From Aspidiotus rigidus (Eukaryota > Arthropoda > Insecta > Hemiptera > Diaspididae), in the NCBI GenBank assembly GCA_035079385.1, contig JAVHKY010000025.1, positions 15,412,501 to 15,476,500 of the forward strand: a stretch of 64,000 nt of DNA, written 5' to 3'. A model generated the notes under the pieces. The model was not told where the DNA came from. It saw only the letters and a list, made by a program, of their open reading frames with translations, and ran no database searches. Both the position numbers and the translations under genes were made by a program. Shown in pieces: positions 45,728 to 55,340 of this stretch; within the stretch, counting starts at the first letter, position 1; each line of letters begins with the position of its first letter.

Positions 45728-47302
45728 TCACGGGTAAGATTCATGAACTGCCATGATATGCTTCTTTAGATTGTATTTCCTTTTAAACTTTTTTTCACAA
45801 ACATTGCACTGGAATTGATGCTGGGAATCGCGGTTACAATCATGGGTTAAAATATGCGTCGACAAATGAGACTTTCTTGTACATTTTCTTCCACAAATAT
45901 CGCATTTAAATTGATATCTCAGATCTGGGTCAGATTCATGAGTCAACATATGCCTTTGTAAATTGCTCTTAAGCATAAATTGTTTCCCACAAATATTGCA
46001 CTTGAATTGATACCTCAGATCTGGGTTATATTCGTGGATCAACATATGCCTCTTTAGATCGCACTTCTGTGTACATTTTTTTCCACAGTTATTGCATTCA
46101 AATCGATATCTCTCATCTAGGTCAGATTCATGGATCAACATATGCGTCTTTAGATTGTTTTTCCTTGTAAATCTTTTCCCACAAATATCACATATAAATC
46201 GATACTTTAAATCTGGATCAGTTTCGTGTATCCAAATAATATGGTTCTTTAGAACGCTCTTCTGTGTACATTTTTTTCCACAAATATTGCATTCAAATCG
46301 ATATCTTTCATCTAGGTCAGATCCATGGATCAACATATGCGTCTTTAGATTCTGTTTCCTTGTAAATCTTTTCCCACAAATATCACATATAAATCGATAC
46401 TTTAAATCTGGATCAGTTTCGTGTATCCAAATAATATGGTTCTTTAGAACGCTCTTCTGTGTACATTTTTTTCCACAAATATTGCATTCAAATCGATATC
46501 TTTCATCTAGGTCAGATCCATGGATCAACATATGCGTCTTTAGATTCTGTTTCCCTGTAAATCGTTTCCCACAAATATCACATATAAATCGATACTTTAA
46601 ATCTGGATCAGTTTCGTGCATCAAAATAATATGTTTCCTTAGAGTGCTCTTCAGTGTAAATTTTCTTTCACAAATATCGCATTTGAATAAGTATCTCAGA
46701 TCCGGGTCAGATTCATGAATCAACATATGCCTCCTTAGAGCGCTGTTCTGTGTAAATTTTGTTTCACAAATATCGCATTTAAATGCATATCTCAGCTGAT
46801 ATAGGTCAGAATTATGGATCGACATATGCGTCTTTACACTGCTTTTCCTTGTAAATCTTTTCCCACAAATATCACATTTAAATTGATACTTCAAATCCGG
46901 ATCAGACTCATGAATCAACATAATATGCCTCGCTAAATGATGCTTCCACGTAAATTGTCTCCAACAAATATTGCACTTGAATTTATACCTCAGATTTGGG
47001 TTAGATTCGTGGATCAACATATGCGTCTTTAGATTGCTTTTCATTGTAAATCTTTTCTCGCAAATATCACATCTAAATTCATACTTCAAATCTGGATCTG
47101 ATTCATGATTCAACATATGGCTCGCTAAATGGTCCTTCCGCAAATTCCCACAAATATTGCACTTGAATTTACACCTCAGATCTGGGTTAGATTCATGGAC
47201 CAACTCATGCCGCTGCAGAAGGTATTTCTTTATAAACGTTTTTCCACATGTATTACACTTGAATCGAAGTCGCCGATTTTGATTGGAGTTGTGAGTCAGC
47301 AT
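45728..47302 (-). CDS. C2H2 zinc-finger protein 2 (16 fingers)
   Basis: From the conserved start MLTHNSNQNRR the product is about 524 residues (the frame is open 48 codons further, but paralogues show that stretch is 5' flank). Sixteen finger units use the same 11-residue linkers. Finger 2 is damaged (KCNIC-GNLRKDHLASH, three residues of the finger deleted). Fingers 8-9 and 10-11 are a recent tandem duplication of 195 bp (ICDICGKRFT-KQNLKTH / ECNICGKKCTQKSVLKNH), with a third, more diverged pair at 12-13. Several fingers end in H-x4-H (HIIWIH). It is a presumed nuclear DNA-binding protein and lacks other domains. The frame is intact. Confidence 0.88.
   Translation of the reverse strand: MLTHNSNQNRRLRFKCNTCGKTFIKKYLLQRHELVHESNPDLRCKFKCNICGNLRKDHLASHMLNHESDPDLKYEFRCDICEKRFTMKSNLKTHMLIHESNPNLRYKFKCNICWRQFTWKHHLARHIMLIHESDPDLKYQFKCDICGKRFTRKSSVKTHMSIHNSDLYQLRYAFKCDICETKFTQNSALRRHMLIHESDPDLRYLFKCDICERKFTLKSTLRKHIILMHETDPDLKYRFICDICGKRFTGKQNLKTHMLIHGSDLDERYRFECNICGKKCTQKSVLKNHIIWIHETDPDLKYRFICDICGKRFTRKQNLKTHMLIHGSDLDERYRFECNICGKKCTQKSVLKNHIIWIHETDPDLKYRFICDICGKRFTRKNNLKTHMLIHESDLDERYRFECNNCGKKCTQKCDLKRHMLIHEYNPDLRYQFKCNICGKQFMLKSNLQRHMLTHESDPDLRYQFKCDICGRKCTRKSHLSTHILTHDCNRDSQHQFQCNVCEKKFKRKYNLKKHIMAVHESYP
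46210..46600 (-). repeat. 195-bp in-frame two-finger duplication
   Basis: The blocks are offset by 195 bases (ATGGTTCTTTAGAACGCTCT at 46241 and again at 46436) and almost identical. Each covers two fingers plus linkers (65 codons). The expansion is recent and keeps the frame. Confidence 0.85.
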
Positions 47303-48440
47303 TATAGATCCTCTTAAATGGTTCTTGCTGTAACTATGTAAGAGTAAAATCACTCTATCGTGAAGGAAATAATACAAAACTGAATTGGCAACAGAGTTGA
47401 TGATGAAACTGAAAAGTTCAATACGCTCACAATATAACAAGTTCAATAATGAATCACCGGTACATACAATTAGTTATATAGTCAGAGAATGTAGGTAGAA
47501 GGCCACAAATAGAAAACATTGAAAATAGGATGAAGAGTTTATTTTTGATTAGGCGAGTAAAGATAGCTAGATTAGAAGAAGCAATGTTGTCCGATACTAG
47601 CCTAGGCCAGGGAACAATTCGTTGCTATCCGTTCTGGGCATATTGTAGGTGTCGCTATCGTCAATTATTTCTTCAATGTAATTTTTATGGGAAATTGAAA
47701 ATCCCTTGGATTTAATTGAAAAGTAGGCCATCTTTTTGAATTCGGTTTTTCGTTTTTTGTCCCCTCCAAAATCGCTCCGTTATGATTAATTTGAAGGAAA
47801 CTCAAAAATCCTAGATATGTAAGCTTTAAGGATATTACTTTTCAACATACTCGGATTATCAATTCCCTTCAATCGACGCTTAGCTATAAAGGGATAGGAA
47901 TACATTTGGCAATCGGAGAGATTTTATTGCTAGTAACCGTATGTATTTTTCGTGCAGCGGCGGTTCAGATGCTACGTCTCAGTTTCCTTGGTGTTCCCCT
48001 CCACCCTAATAGGGTGTCGTGTCGCCCTTCCGTTTTACGCGCATCATGTGTCTGGTTGACGATGTATTTTATTTTATTTTTTTCTCGTTTTCTAAAAATC
48101 ACAGCTCTGCTCGTCAGTAAGAATCATGAAAAGTTATCATCGCCGATACAGGGAAACGGAGATCTTATTGAATATCAAAATTTGTTTTATTTCATAGTCT
48201 TGAGTTGAAGACTGCACTTTTACGTTCTTGTGTTGTGGACTACTACCATACATCCGCTTTTCGTTAACAAGTATACCGATATCGCGCGCGTGTCTGTCTT
48301 TTCTTGGGTGGGACAGTACTCCTTGGGGGTAAGGGGTTCACTCATTCCACTACGCGGTAGGTAGATATGAGCCAGTTCTAGTTGGGCACCAGTAATATCC
48401 TCCCTCTCACCCTCCCTCTCTCTCTCTCTCTCACACCTAA
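47303..48440. other. 5' flank of zinc-finger gene 2; unique segment
   Basis: 47303-47740 matches the 5' flank of gene 1, including the diverged empty PLE target (GAGTTTATTTTTGATTAGG near 47535). 47900-48440 is unique to this unit and richer in G+C. It has a 100-codon open frame (47906-48205) that I do not trust and a CT microsatellite at 48403-48432. Confidence 0.5.
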
Positions 48441-49317
48441 GGAATTAAAAACCAGCATGTCAATGCTGTATTATGAGTTTTTTCTTATTCAATGTGAAAA
48501 AGATGATATTTTAGAAGAAGAAATTTGACCTTGGTTACCAGGCAAATGGACTAAAAACTTGTTTCGAAATTAAACTTTTGACGATTTCCACACCACAACA
48601 TCATTCATTATCATTAGCAATAGAGGTTTACCAACTGGAATACTTTTATCAATACTTTCAGAAAGTTGGAGTACGGTACCTACATCTCCAGTCACAAGAA
48701 ATGAACTGCTGAAAATGAAGAAATCTCTGTAACTACAAAAAACCAATAATTTTTTTTTTTTTTAATGCGATTTTTATTACTTTTAAAATGGTGAGTACAC
48801 GCACTAAAACATTTAGATAAAGTAGAGACAGTTAAAATGCGTAATTAAAGGTAAGTCAACACGAAATTCAAAAAAATATTTACAGACGATGAATTAATAT
48901 TATGTTTAGGCATAAATTGAGTTGAAAAGTAATATTCTCGAGGAAAGGTTATTGGACAGAATTAGAAAAATGTAATAGGTTCTTGCTGTTCAAGGTCTAT
49001 TTACAACATTTAACTTGAATTCACCATTGTTTCATATACAGATTTTAATAAATATTACCGCCAGTCTGCTCAAAATAACCCGTACAGTATGAGTACAAAT
49101 GGTTAGTCACATTCTACCTAACTACATCGCACTATTTGGAAACAATTTATAGGCCTGATTATATTGTTGAGGAATCACTAAGTTTAATAAAATTGTACAA
49201 CATTCTCATTCAAATCCTGTATTCCAGACATATTATTATAATCTAACCTACATTATTAGGTATGCATTATCAGCTCGCAGTCATGATAGGAAACATTTCA
49301 ATCATTCTGATTTCGAC
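48441..49317. repeat. Zinc-finger cluster spacer, unit 3
   Basis: A diverged but recognisable version of the 3' spacer, with shared phrases such as AGAGGTTTACCAACT, GAGGAAAGGTTATTGG, ATTGTTGAGGAATCAC and GCATTATCAGCTC. Confidence 0.7.
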
Positions 49318-49394
49318 TAGATCCTCCATGGGTTATGATATGGCTTAATAGATTAATTCGAGTTAAGTTTTTTTCCGCAAATATTGCATGTGAA
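49318..49394 (-). pseudogene. Decayed last finger of zinc-finger gene 3
   Basis: Directly after the TGA that ends GVGY, the frame continues FTCNICGKKLNSN and then a stop. The first half of a fourteenth finger was cut off by a single in-frame TGA. Confidence 0.65.
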
Positions 49395-50690
49395 TCAATA
49401 TCCCACACCTCGCTCAGATTTATGAACTGTCTTATGCCTCGTCAGATTGCTTTTGTACGTAAATTTTTTTCCACAAATATTGCACTTGAATTGATACCTT
49501 TGATCTGGGTTAGATTCATGAATCAACATATGCTTTGTTAGGTCACCTTTTCTTGCAGTTTTTCTTCCACAAATATCGCACTTAAATTGATATCTCAGAT
49601 CTAGGTCAGATTCGTGAATCAATATATGCTTCTTTAGATAGCTTTTCCATCTGAATTTTTTTCCGCAAACACTGCACTGGAATTGATGTTTAGAATATGG
49701 TTCAGGATCATGGTTTAAAATATGCATTGTCATATAGCGCTTTTCTGTGAATTTTTTTCCACAAATATCGCATTTGAATTGATATCTCAGATCTGGGTCA
49801 GGGTTATGGATCAACGTATGGCTCTCCAAATCGCCGTTGCGCGTAAATTGTTTTTCGCGAGTATCGCACTTGAATTGAAACCTCAGATCTGGGTTAGATT
49901 CATGGATCAACAAATGCTTTGTTAGGTCGCCTTTCCTTACATATTTTTTTCCACAAATGTCGCACTTAAATTGATATCTTAGATCTAGGTCAGATTTGTG
50001 AATCAGTATTATATGCCTCTTTAGATTGCTTTTCCATCTGAATTCTTTTCCACAAACACTGCACTGAAATTGATACTGAGAAATTAGTTCAGAATCATGG
50101 GTTAAGACATGCGTTGTCATATAGAACTTTTTCTTAAATTTTTTCCCACAAATATCGCATTTGAATTGATATCTCATATCTGGGTCAGGGTTATGGATCA
50201 ACATATGGCTCGCTAAATCGCCCTTCCGCGTAAATCGTTTTTCGCAAATATTGCACTTGAATTTATACCTCAAATCTGGGTTAGATTCATGGATCAACAA
50301 AATATGTGTCTTCAGACTCCCTTTGTGACTTAATTTTTTTCCACAAATATCGCATTTGAATTGATATCTCAGATCTGGGTCAGGTTCATGGATCAACATA
50401 TGGCTCGCTAAATCGCCCTTGCGCGTGAATTGTTTTTCGCATGTATCGCACTTGAATTGATACCTCAGATCTGGGTTAGATTCATGGATCAACAAAATAT
50501 GTGTCTTCAGACTGCTTTTGTGAGTCAATTTTTTTCCACAAATATCGCATTTGAATTGATATCTCAGATCTGGGTTGGATTCATGGATCAAGATATGGGT
50601 CGGCAGATTGTGTTTTTGTTTAATCATTTTTCCACAGATATTACACTCAAATCCATATCTTGAATTTTGGTTCAAGTTTTGGGTTGACAT
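49395..50690 (-). CDS. C2H2 zinc-finger protein 3 (13 fingers)
   Basis: This 431-residue protein is built of 13 finger units with ESNPDLRYQFK-type 11-residue linkers. Finger 9 has lost its second Cys (KCDTREKQFT) and probably cannot bind zinc. Fingers 6-8 and 10-12 form a three-finger duplication (KKFYMTTH / KKFRWKSxLKxH / KGDLTKH). The start MSTQNLNQNSRYGF corresponds to MLTHNSNQNRR of the others. It is a presumed DNA-binding nuclear protein. Its conserved upstream region is displaced by the PLE complex, which sits about 310 bases before the start codon, so its expression may differ from that of the other copies. Confidence 0.88.
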   Translation of the reverse strand: MSTQNLNQNSRYGFECNICGKMIKQKHNLPTHILIHESNPDLRYQFKCDICGKKLTHKSSLKTHILLIHESNPDLRYQFKCDTCEKQFTRKGDLASHMLIHEPDPDLRYQFKCDICGKKLSHKGSLKTHILLIHESNPDLRYKFKCNICEKRFTRKGDLASHMLIHNPDPDMRYQFKCDICGKKFKKKFYMTTHVLTHDSELISQYQFQCSVCGKEFRWKSNLKRHIILIHKSDLDLRYQFKCDICGKKYVRKGDLTKHLLIHESNPDLRFQFKCDTREKQFTRNGDLESHTLIHNPDPDLRYQFKCDICGKKFTEKRYMTMHILNHDPEPYSKHQFQCSVCGKKFRWKSYLKKHILIHESDLDLRYQFKCDICGRKTARKGDLTKHMLIHESNPDQRYQFKCNICGKKFTYKSNLTRHKTVHKSERGVGY

Positions 50691-51004
50691 GGATTTATGG
50701 ACTGTGCTTGCTATGATTTGAAATCACTGGAGGAGGCAAGAATAATCTACAACTCGTTCACACTGTAGTTGCTGGTGAAACTAAAAAGTTGGAAACGTTC
50801 ACAGTATAACAAGTTCAATAAAATGAATCACCATTTCATAGAATTAGTTAGGTATGTAGGTAGTTGATTCAATCGGCCCAACATCAATCAAATCACTTTA
50901 AAATTGCAAGGGACAACAATGATTATTACAATACAGCCAAAGAATACAAGTTGACAGCAAGTAGAAAGAATTGGAAACAGAATGAAAAAGAGTGTATTTT
51001 TGAA
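50691..51004. other. Proximal 5' flank of zinc-finger gene 3
   Basis: The remaining host flank between the start codon and the PLE insertion. It ends with the left target copy AGTGTATTTTTGA (50992-51004). The rest of the flank continues at 56931 beyond the insertion. Confidence 0.7.
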
Positions 51005-51704
51005 TTAAACGAATCCGTTCCTTAAGGTTACGGCTATCCATCATAAACGAAAAAACGAATACTCTAAAGGGAGAGTAAACAAATGCAAACCGCAGAAAAT
51101 AAAAACGAAGGGGCGCTTTCGGTTAAACAACCATCTTCAGACCTGAAATGAAAGCAACTGACGAACGAATGAGAAGGAAGAGGTATTAAGATCGTCCGAA
51201 CGAGAAATCACGGTGTGAATCATAAACCTGTTCGATCAAGCCATCTTCCGGAATGTACGAGTTGAGTATAGTGATACCGTCAGTGTTGAGGTGACGCATT
51301 ATCTCTATATTCTCGAGGGCGATACGTTTACGGTAGGAATTCTCCTTATGGAGGAGCTTTTCGGATCCCTCACGGAAACTGTGGCCACTGTTAATCAAAT
51401 GATCAGCGAAAGCTGACTCCCCTAAGCGTCCCTTCTTCCAAGACTTCAGGTGCTCAGCTACTCTAACTTTCATCTGGCGGCTGGTCTCACCAATATAAAA
51501 GCCTCCACAATCCTCACATTCCATCTTATAAACACCACTCCTTTCATCAACCGGTATGGGATCCTTCAGTCTCACAAACAACCTCTTGACTGTGGTGAGG
51601 TTGTAAAACGCGGGTCTGAAACCAAACGGGCGAAGGGCCCGACCCAATTGCTGGGAGAAATTCCCCAGGAAAGGGAGACTGATCCAACGCAAACGGCGAT
51701 TTAT
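51005..51704 (-). mobile_element. Penelope-like element copy A (5'-truncated, long 3' tail)
   Basis: This minus-strand PLE end encodes a 168-residue GIY-YIG endonuclease-bearing C-terminus (51186-51692). Visible are SGVYKMECEDCGGFYIGETS, R-KVRVAEHLKSW and FADHLINSGHSF, the GIY, YIG, Arg and His/Glu landmarks of the nuclease used by PLEs for target cleavage. The RT is missing: the copy stops abruptly at 51704, where the inverted host segment begins. Its 3' end carries the additional 42-base tail (ending GGATTCGTTTAAT read on the minus strand) also seen at 38972-39014. Its protein is identical to copy B over this span. Confidence 0.9.
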
Positions 51705-53190
51705 ACGTAAGCCTGTAAGTAAATCGTTTCAAAATATTCCGAGTAGAATTTGAGTAACTGCGTTTGTATTTATACTGTAGGTATACGGGTCATTTTGAGG
51801 ATACCTACTAGCTGCAATATAGTTATTGAAATCTGCAGTTTACATAAAACAAAGGTAAATTCAAGATAAAGGTTGTAAATAGAAAACAATTTCTGAGTAA
51901 CTTCTATTATTTGGTACTTTCAATTTATGAGCCAAGTACTTACTTTAGACTACCTATATATTGATATTAATCATTATCCGACATTACAGCAAAATATATG
52001 ACATTGAACAGCACACATCTATTGAATTTTTCTAATTCTGCCCGATAACCTTTCCTCAAGAATATTACATTTGAACTCAATTTATGCCTTAACATAATGT
52101 TGATTCATACTTTGTGAATAGCCTATTTATTATTTAATTTCATGTTGACTTACCTATAATCACGCAATTTAACTGTTTATACTTACTTTATTTAAATTTT
52201 TTTGTGTGGGTACTTACAGACAGAATTACCTATGTTAAATAAAAATAATAAAAAGCACATTCAAAACAAAAAATTTATTGGGTTTTTGTGATTACAGAGA
52301 TTTTCTTTCATTTCCAGCAGTCGAGAATTTTACATTCCAATTCAATTTAGGGCTGAACATAATTTAGATTCATCCTTTGTGAATATTTATTTTAATTCCT
52401 AGTTGACTCAGGTACCGATAATCATGGAATTTAATTCTTTAGAACCAGTCTAAATGTATCAATGTGCGTACCTACTTAGGTAGAGAATGTTTTAGAAATA
52501 TTTATTAAAAAGTGCATTTAAAAAATAAAAAGTAGTTTTTCATTCAAAAATATCTCCTTTTTCTGCAAATCAATTCATGTGACTAGAAAATACTCAAACT
52601 GTCTATCCGTACAATTATATTGACCAAGGTATTCCTGTTGGTAAACCTCTCCCATACCAATAAATGAATAGTAAGAACTTCAAGTAGGTATTCTGAAATA
52701 CAATTTATACGGCTTGAAACCTAAAGATTGATTGCATTACATCACCAGCTCAAAGGCGTTCAAGATTAATGCTAATTGCTATTTGTTCTTTGCAGTTGAG
52801 TATGTTAGTACTGAGATGCAATTTCGCTCACTTGTTACAATCTAAAAATCAGAAGTGTTATGCCGCTGTATAAGTTGAAGGTATAGGCTACACAATAAAG
52901 CTATACACAAAAAAGGATATACTCCAAAGGGTAAATATACAATTTGCAAAAACCGCCTCATTGGAGTATCTCTACCTCAATATGTCCGACAGTAACTTGG
53001 GAAATCGGAATAATTGAATTAATATGAAAAACATGAACAATACAGCTTAGGTACCTAATACTCCAAAGATGGATAATGTTTACTAAATTTCATCACTATA
53101 ACTTGAAAATGTTCCCTGGCTTATGGTGGTATATGGCAACGTTGTTTCTTCTAATCCATAGCTGTCTTCCCTCGCCAAGTCAAAAATACA
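51705..53190 (-). repeat. Inverted copy of host flank (left palindrome arm, host part)
   Basis: Reverse complement of 56919-58405, the 3' spacer of the zinc-finger pseudogene plus the distal 5' flank of gene 3. For example, TTTATACGTAAGCCTGTAAG at 51704 mirrors 58405, and ACGTTGTTTCTTCTAATCCA near 53145 mirrors 56960. It is host DNA carried inside the PLE complex. Confidence 0.92.
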
Positions 53191-55340
53191 CTTTAAACGA
53201 AAAAACGAATACTCTAAAGGGAGAGTAAACAAATGCAAACCGCAGAAAATAAAAACGAAGGGGCGCTTTCGGTTAAACAACCATCTTCAGACCTGAAATG
53301 AAAGCAACTGACGAACGAATGAGAAGGAAGAGGTATTAAGATCGTCCGAACGAGAAATCACGGTGTGAATCATAAACCTGTTCGATCAAGCCATCTTCCG
53401 GAATGTACGAGTTGAGTATAGTGATACCGTCAGTGTTGAGGTGACGCATTATCTCTATATTCTCGAGGGCGATACGTTTACGGTAGGAATTCTCCTTATG
53501 GAGGAGCTTTTCGGATCCCTCACGGAAACTGTGGCCACTGTTAATCAAATGATCAGCGAAAGCTGACTCCCCTAAGCGTCCCTTCTTCCAAGACTTCAGG
53601 TGCTCAGCTACTCTAACTTTCATCTGGCGGCTGGTCTCACCAATATAAAAGCCTCCACAATCCTCACATTCCATCTTATAAACACCACTCCTTTCATCAA
53701 CCGGTATGGGATCCTTCAGTCTCACAAACAACCTCTTGACTGTGGTGAGGTTGTAAAACGCGGGTCTGAAACCAAACGGGCGAAGGGCCCGACCCAATTG
53801 CTGGGAGAAATTCCCCAGGAAAGGGAGACTGATCCAACGCAAACGGCGATCACGGATCGTGTCTCGGGGGAGGGAGGTGGTGGAATCAAGAAGGCTCCTC
53901 GTAACTTTCCTCCGAACCATCACGTCAACGTCGACATTGACTCCATTCGCTCTAGCCAGGTGTTTTATAGTAAGTAATTCTTTCTTATAAGCAGATTGAC
54001 TCAACGGAATACGAGTCAGTCTGTGAACTAGGCTATGAAAAGCAGCCATCTTATGAGCAACAGGACCGAACGAACCACCGTGGACTAAAACATCGGTCGT
54101 AGTATCTTTCCTGTAAATTCCAAACTTGTGGATACCGTCTACAATAGAGATCGATAAATCCAAAAAGTTGATGGAAAATACCCCTATTTCCAACGTAAAT
54201 TTGATGGAAGGGTACCAGGAATTGAGATACCTCAGAAACTCACCAAGGAGATCTGGGTGACCAGTCCAGGTACATAGAACGTCATCAACGTACCTGTGCC
54301 AGTAGTGAATATGATTAAGTAACACCTGGTTCGAGGAAAAGAGGTCAAGTTCAAACTTAGACATGAAAACTTCGGAGATAAGAGAGCCTAGAGGTGATCC
54401 AATAGGGATCCCTACTTCCTCAGGGAACTCGAAAAATTTCCCTTCAAATTTACAGAAGTTAGGGGACCAGCAAGTATTCAGGAGATCAAAAAATTCCTGA
54501 AACTCATTGTGAGGAATGTTGGCACTGATGAGTATAGCTCACCCATCCGCTGGATAGTAGCAGCCTTAGGAATATTCGGAAACAAACCAACAACATCAAA
54601 CGAGCAGATGGTCGTTCCTGGGGGAAGGCTTACATCCTTGAGGACGTCAGTTAAAGAGGCCGAATTCAAGACCGAATGAGGAGATTCAAAATCAATGCGA
54701 TTCTTGAACCAACGGTCAAGGAATTTGGCAAGGAGGTAGGTAGGAGAGGAGACAAAAGAAACGACGGGTCGCATCGGGGTATTCTTCTTATGCACTTTGG
54801 GCAACCCGTAGAGGAGGGGGGGTGTGGGGTTAGGAACCAGGACGGCTTTTTTCAAAGCAGGAGTTTTGATAATAGCCGTACTCCTGTTGATGACACTCCT
54901 AACTTCTCTAACGTCCTTAGGAAAGCTGAAATCCCCACTCTCTTTAGCACCACACTGCTGTAGGACTTCATGGACCTTGGAAGAATAGGCCGACCTCTCC
55001 ATCACTACAACAGCGTTGCTCTTGTCAGCCTTAGTGACGATGAGATCTCCCTCTTTCATCTTCCTCTTTAAACCCTGAATGACTCCTCCCAATTTATTGC
55101 TCATGCGAGGGAGGGGGGGGGGTTATTACGGACCAAATCAGCACAGACTTTCTGGGTATTATAACCAGGACCAATCTTAACCGCAAGATCCGCAACAACA
55201 TTCGCCAAGGTTTCATCATTCTTAATGGGAGGCAGACTGAATTTCAAACCTTTCTCAAGGAGGGCTGTTTCGTCACTATTAAACACTACCTGACTATTAT
55301 TTATGAGGGGGGGATGGAATTTGTGAACAACAACACCGGC
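53191..55340 (-). mobile_element. Penelope-like element copy B (RT frameshifted)
   Basis: This is the longest PLE copy here, read on the minus strand. From the 5' side it has a pre-RT region (ALLEKGLKFSLPPIKNDETL), KSNAVVVMERSAY, then RT signatures LYGLPKVHKKNTPMRPVVSF, ICSFDVVGLFPNIP, GIPIGSPLGSLISEVFMSKF, HYWHRYVDDVLCTW and INFLDLSI, then the GIY-YIG domain. A 2-base insertion near 54536 (TATA where copy C has TA) shifts the frame between the FPNIP and PIGSP motifs, so the enzyme is broken. The 5' end is missing beyond 55340. The 3' end is the short type (CGTTTTTTCGTTTAA). Segment 54771-55340 is the unpaired loop of the palindrome. Confidence 0.92.

Noticed and set aside
46092..46718. 208-codon plus-strand ORF
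   Set aside because: It is the antisense of the fingers of gene 2, kept open by the repeat period. The minus-strand C2H2 frame explains the sequence.
47303..47446. 48 extra N-terminal codons of zinc-finger gene 2
   Set aside because: The homologous stretch in gene 1 is not open in this frame, and all paralogues share the later MLTHNSNQN-type start, so this is 5' flank.
47906..48208. 100-codon ORF beginning MAIGEILLLVTVCIF
   Set aside because: Looks like a signal sequence at first, but the rest has no protein-like pattern and the segment is absent from the other cluster units.
51186..51692. Copy A read as a free-standing 168-residue GIY-YIG gene
   Set aside because: It is the C-terminus of the PLE polyprotein, identical to copy B. 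It begins at the truncation point, not at a gene start.
53600..53977. 125-codon ORF opposite PLE copy B, and its mirror at 56132-56509
   Set aside because: Antisense shadow of the GIY-YIG/RT coding sequence, present twice only because of the palindrome.
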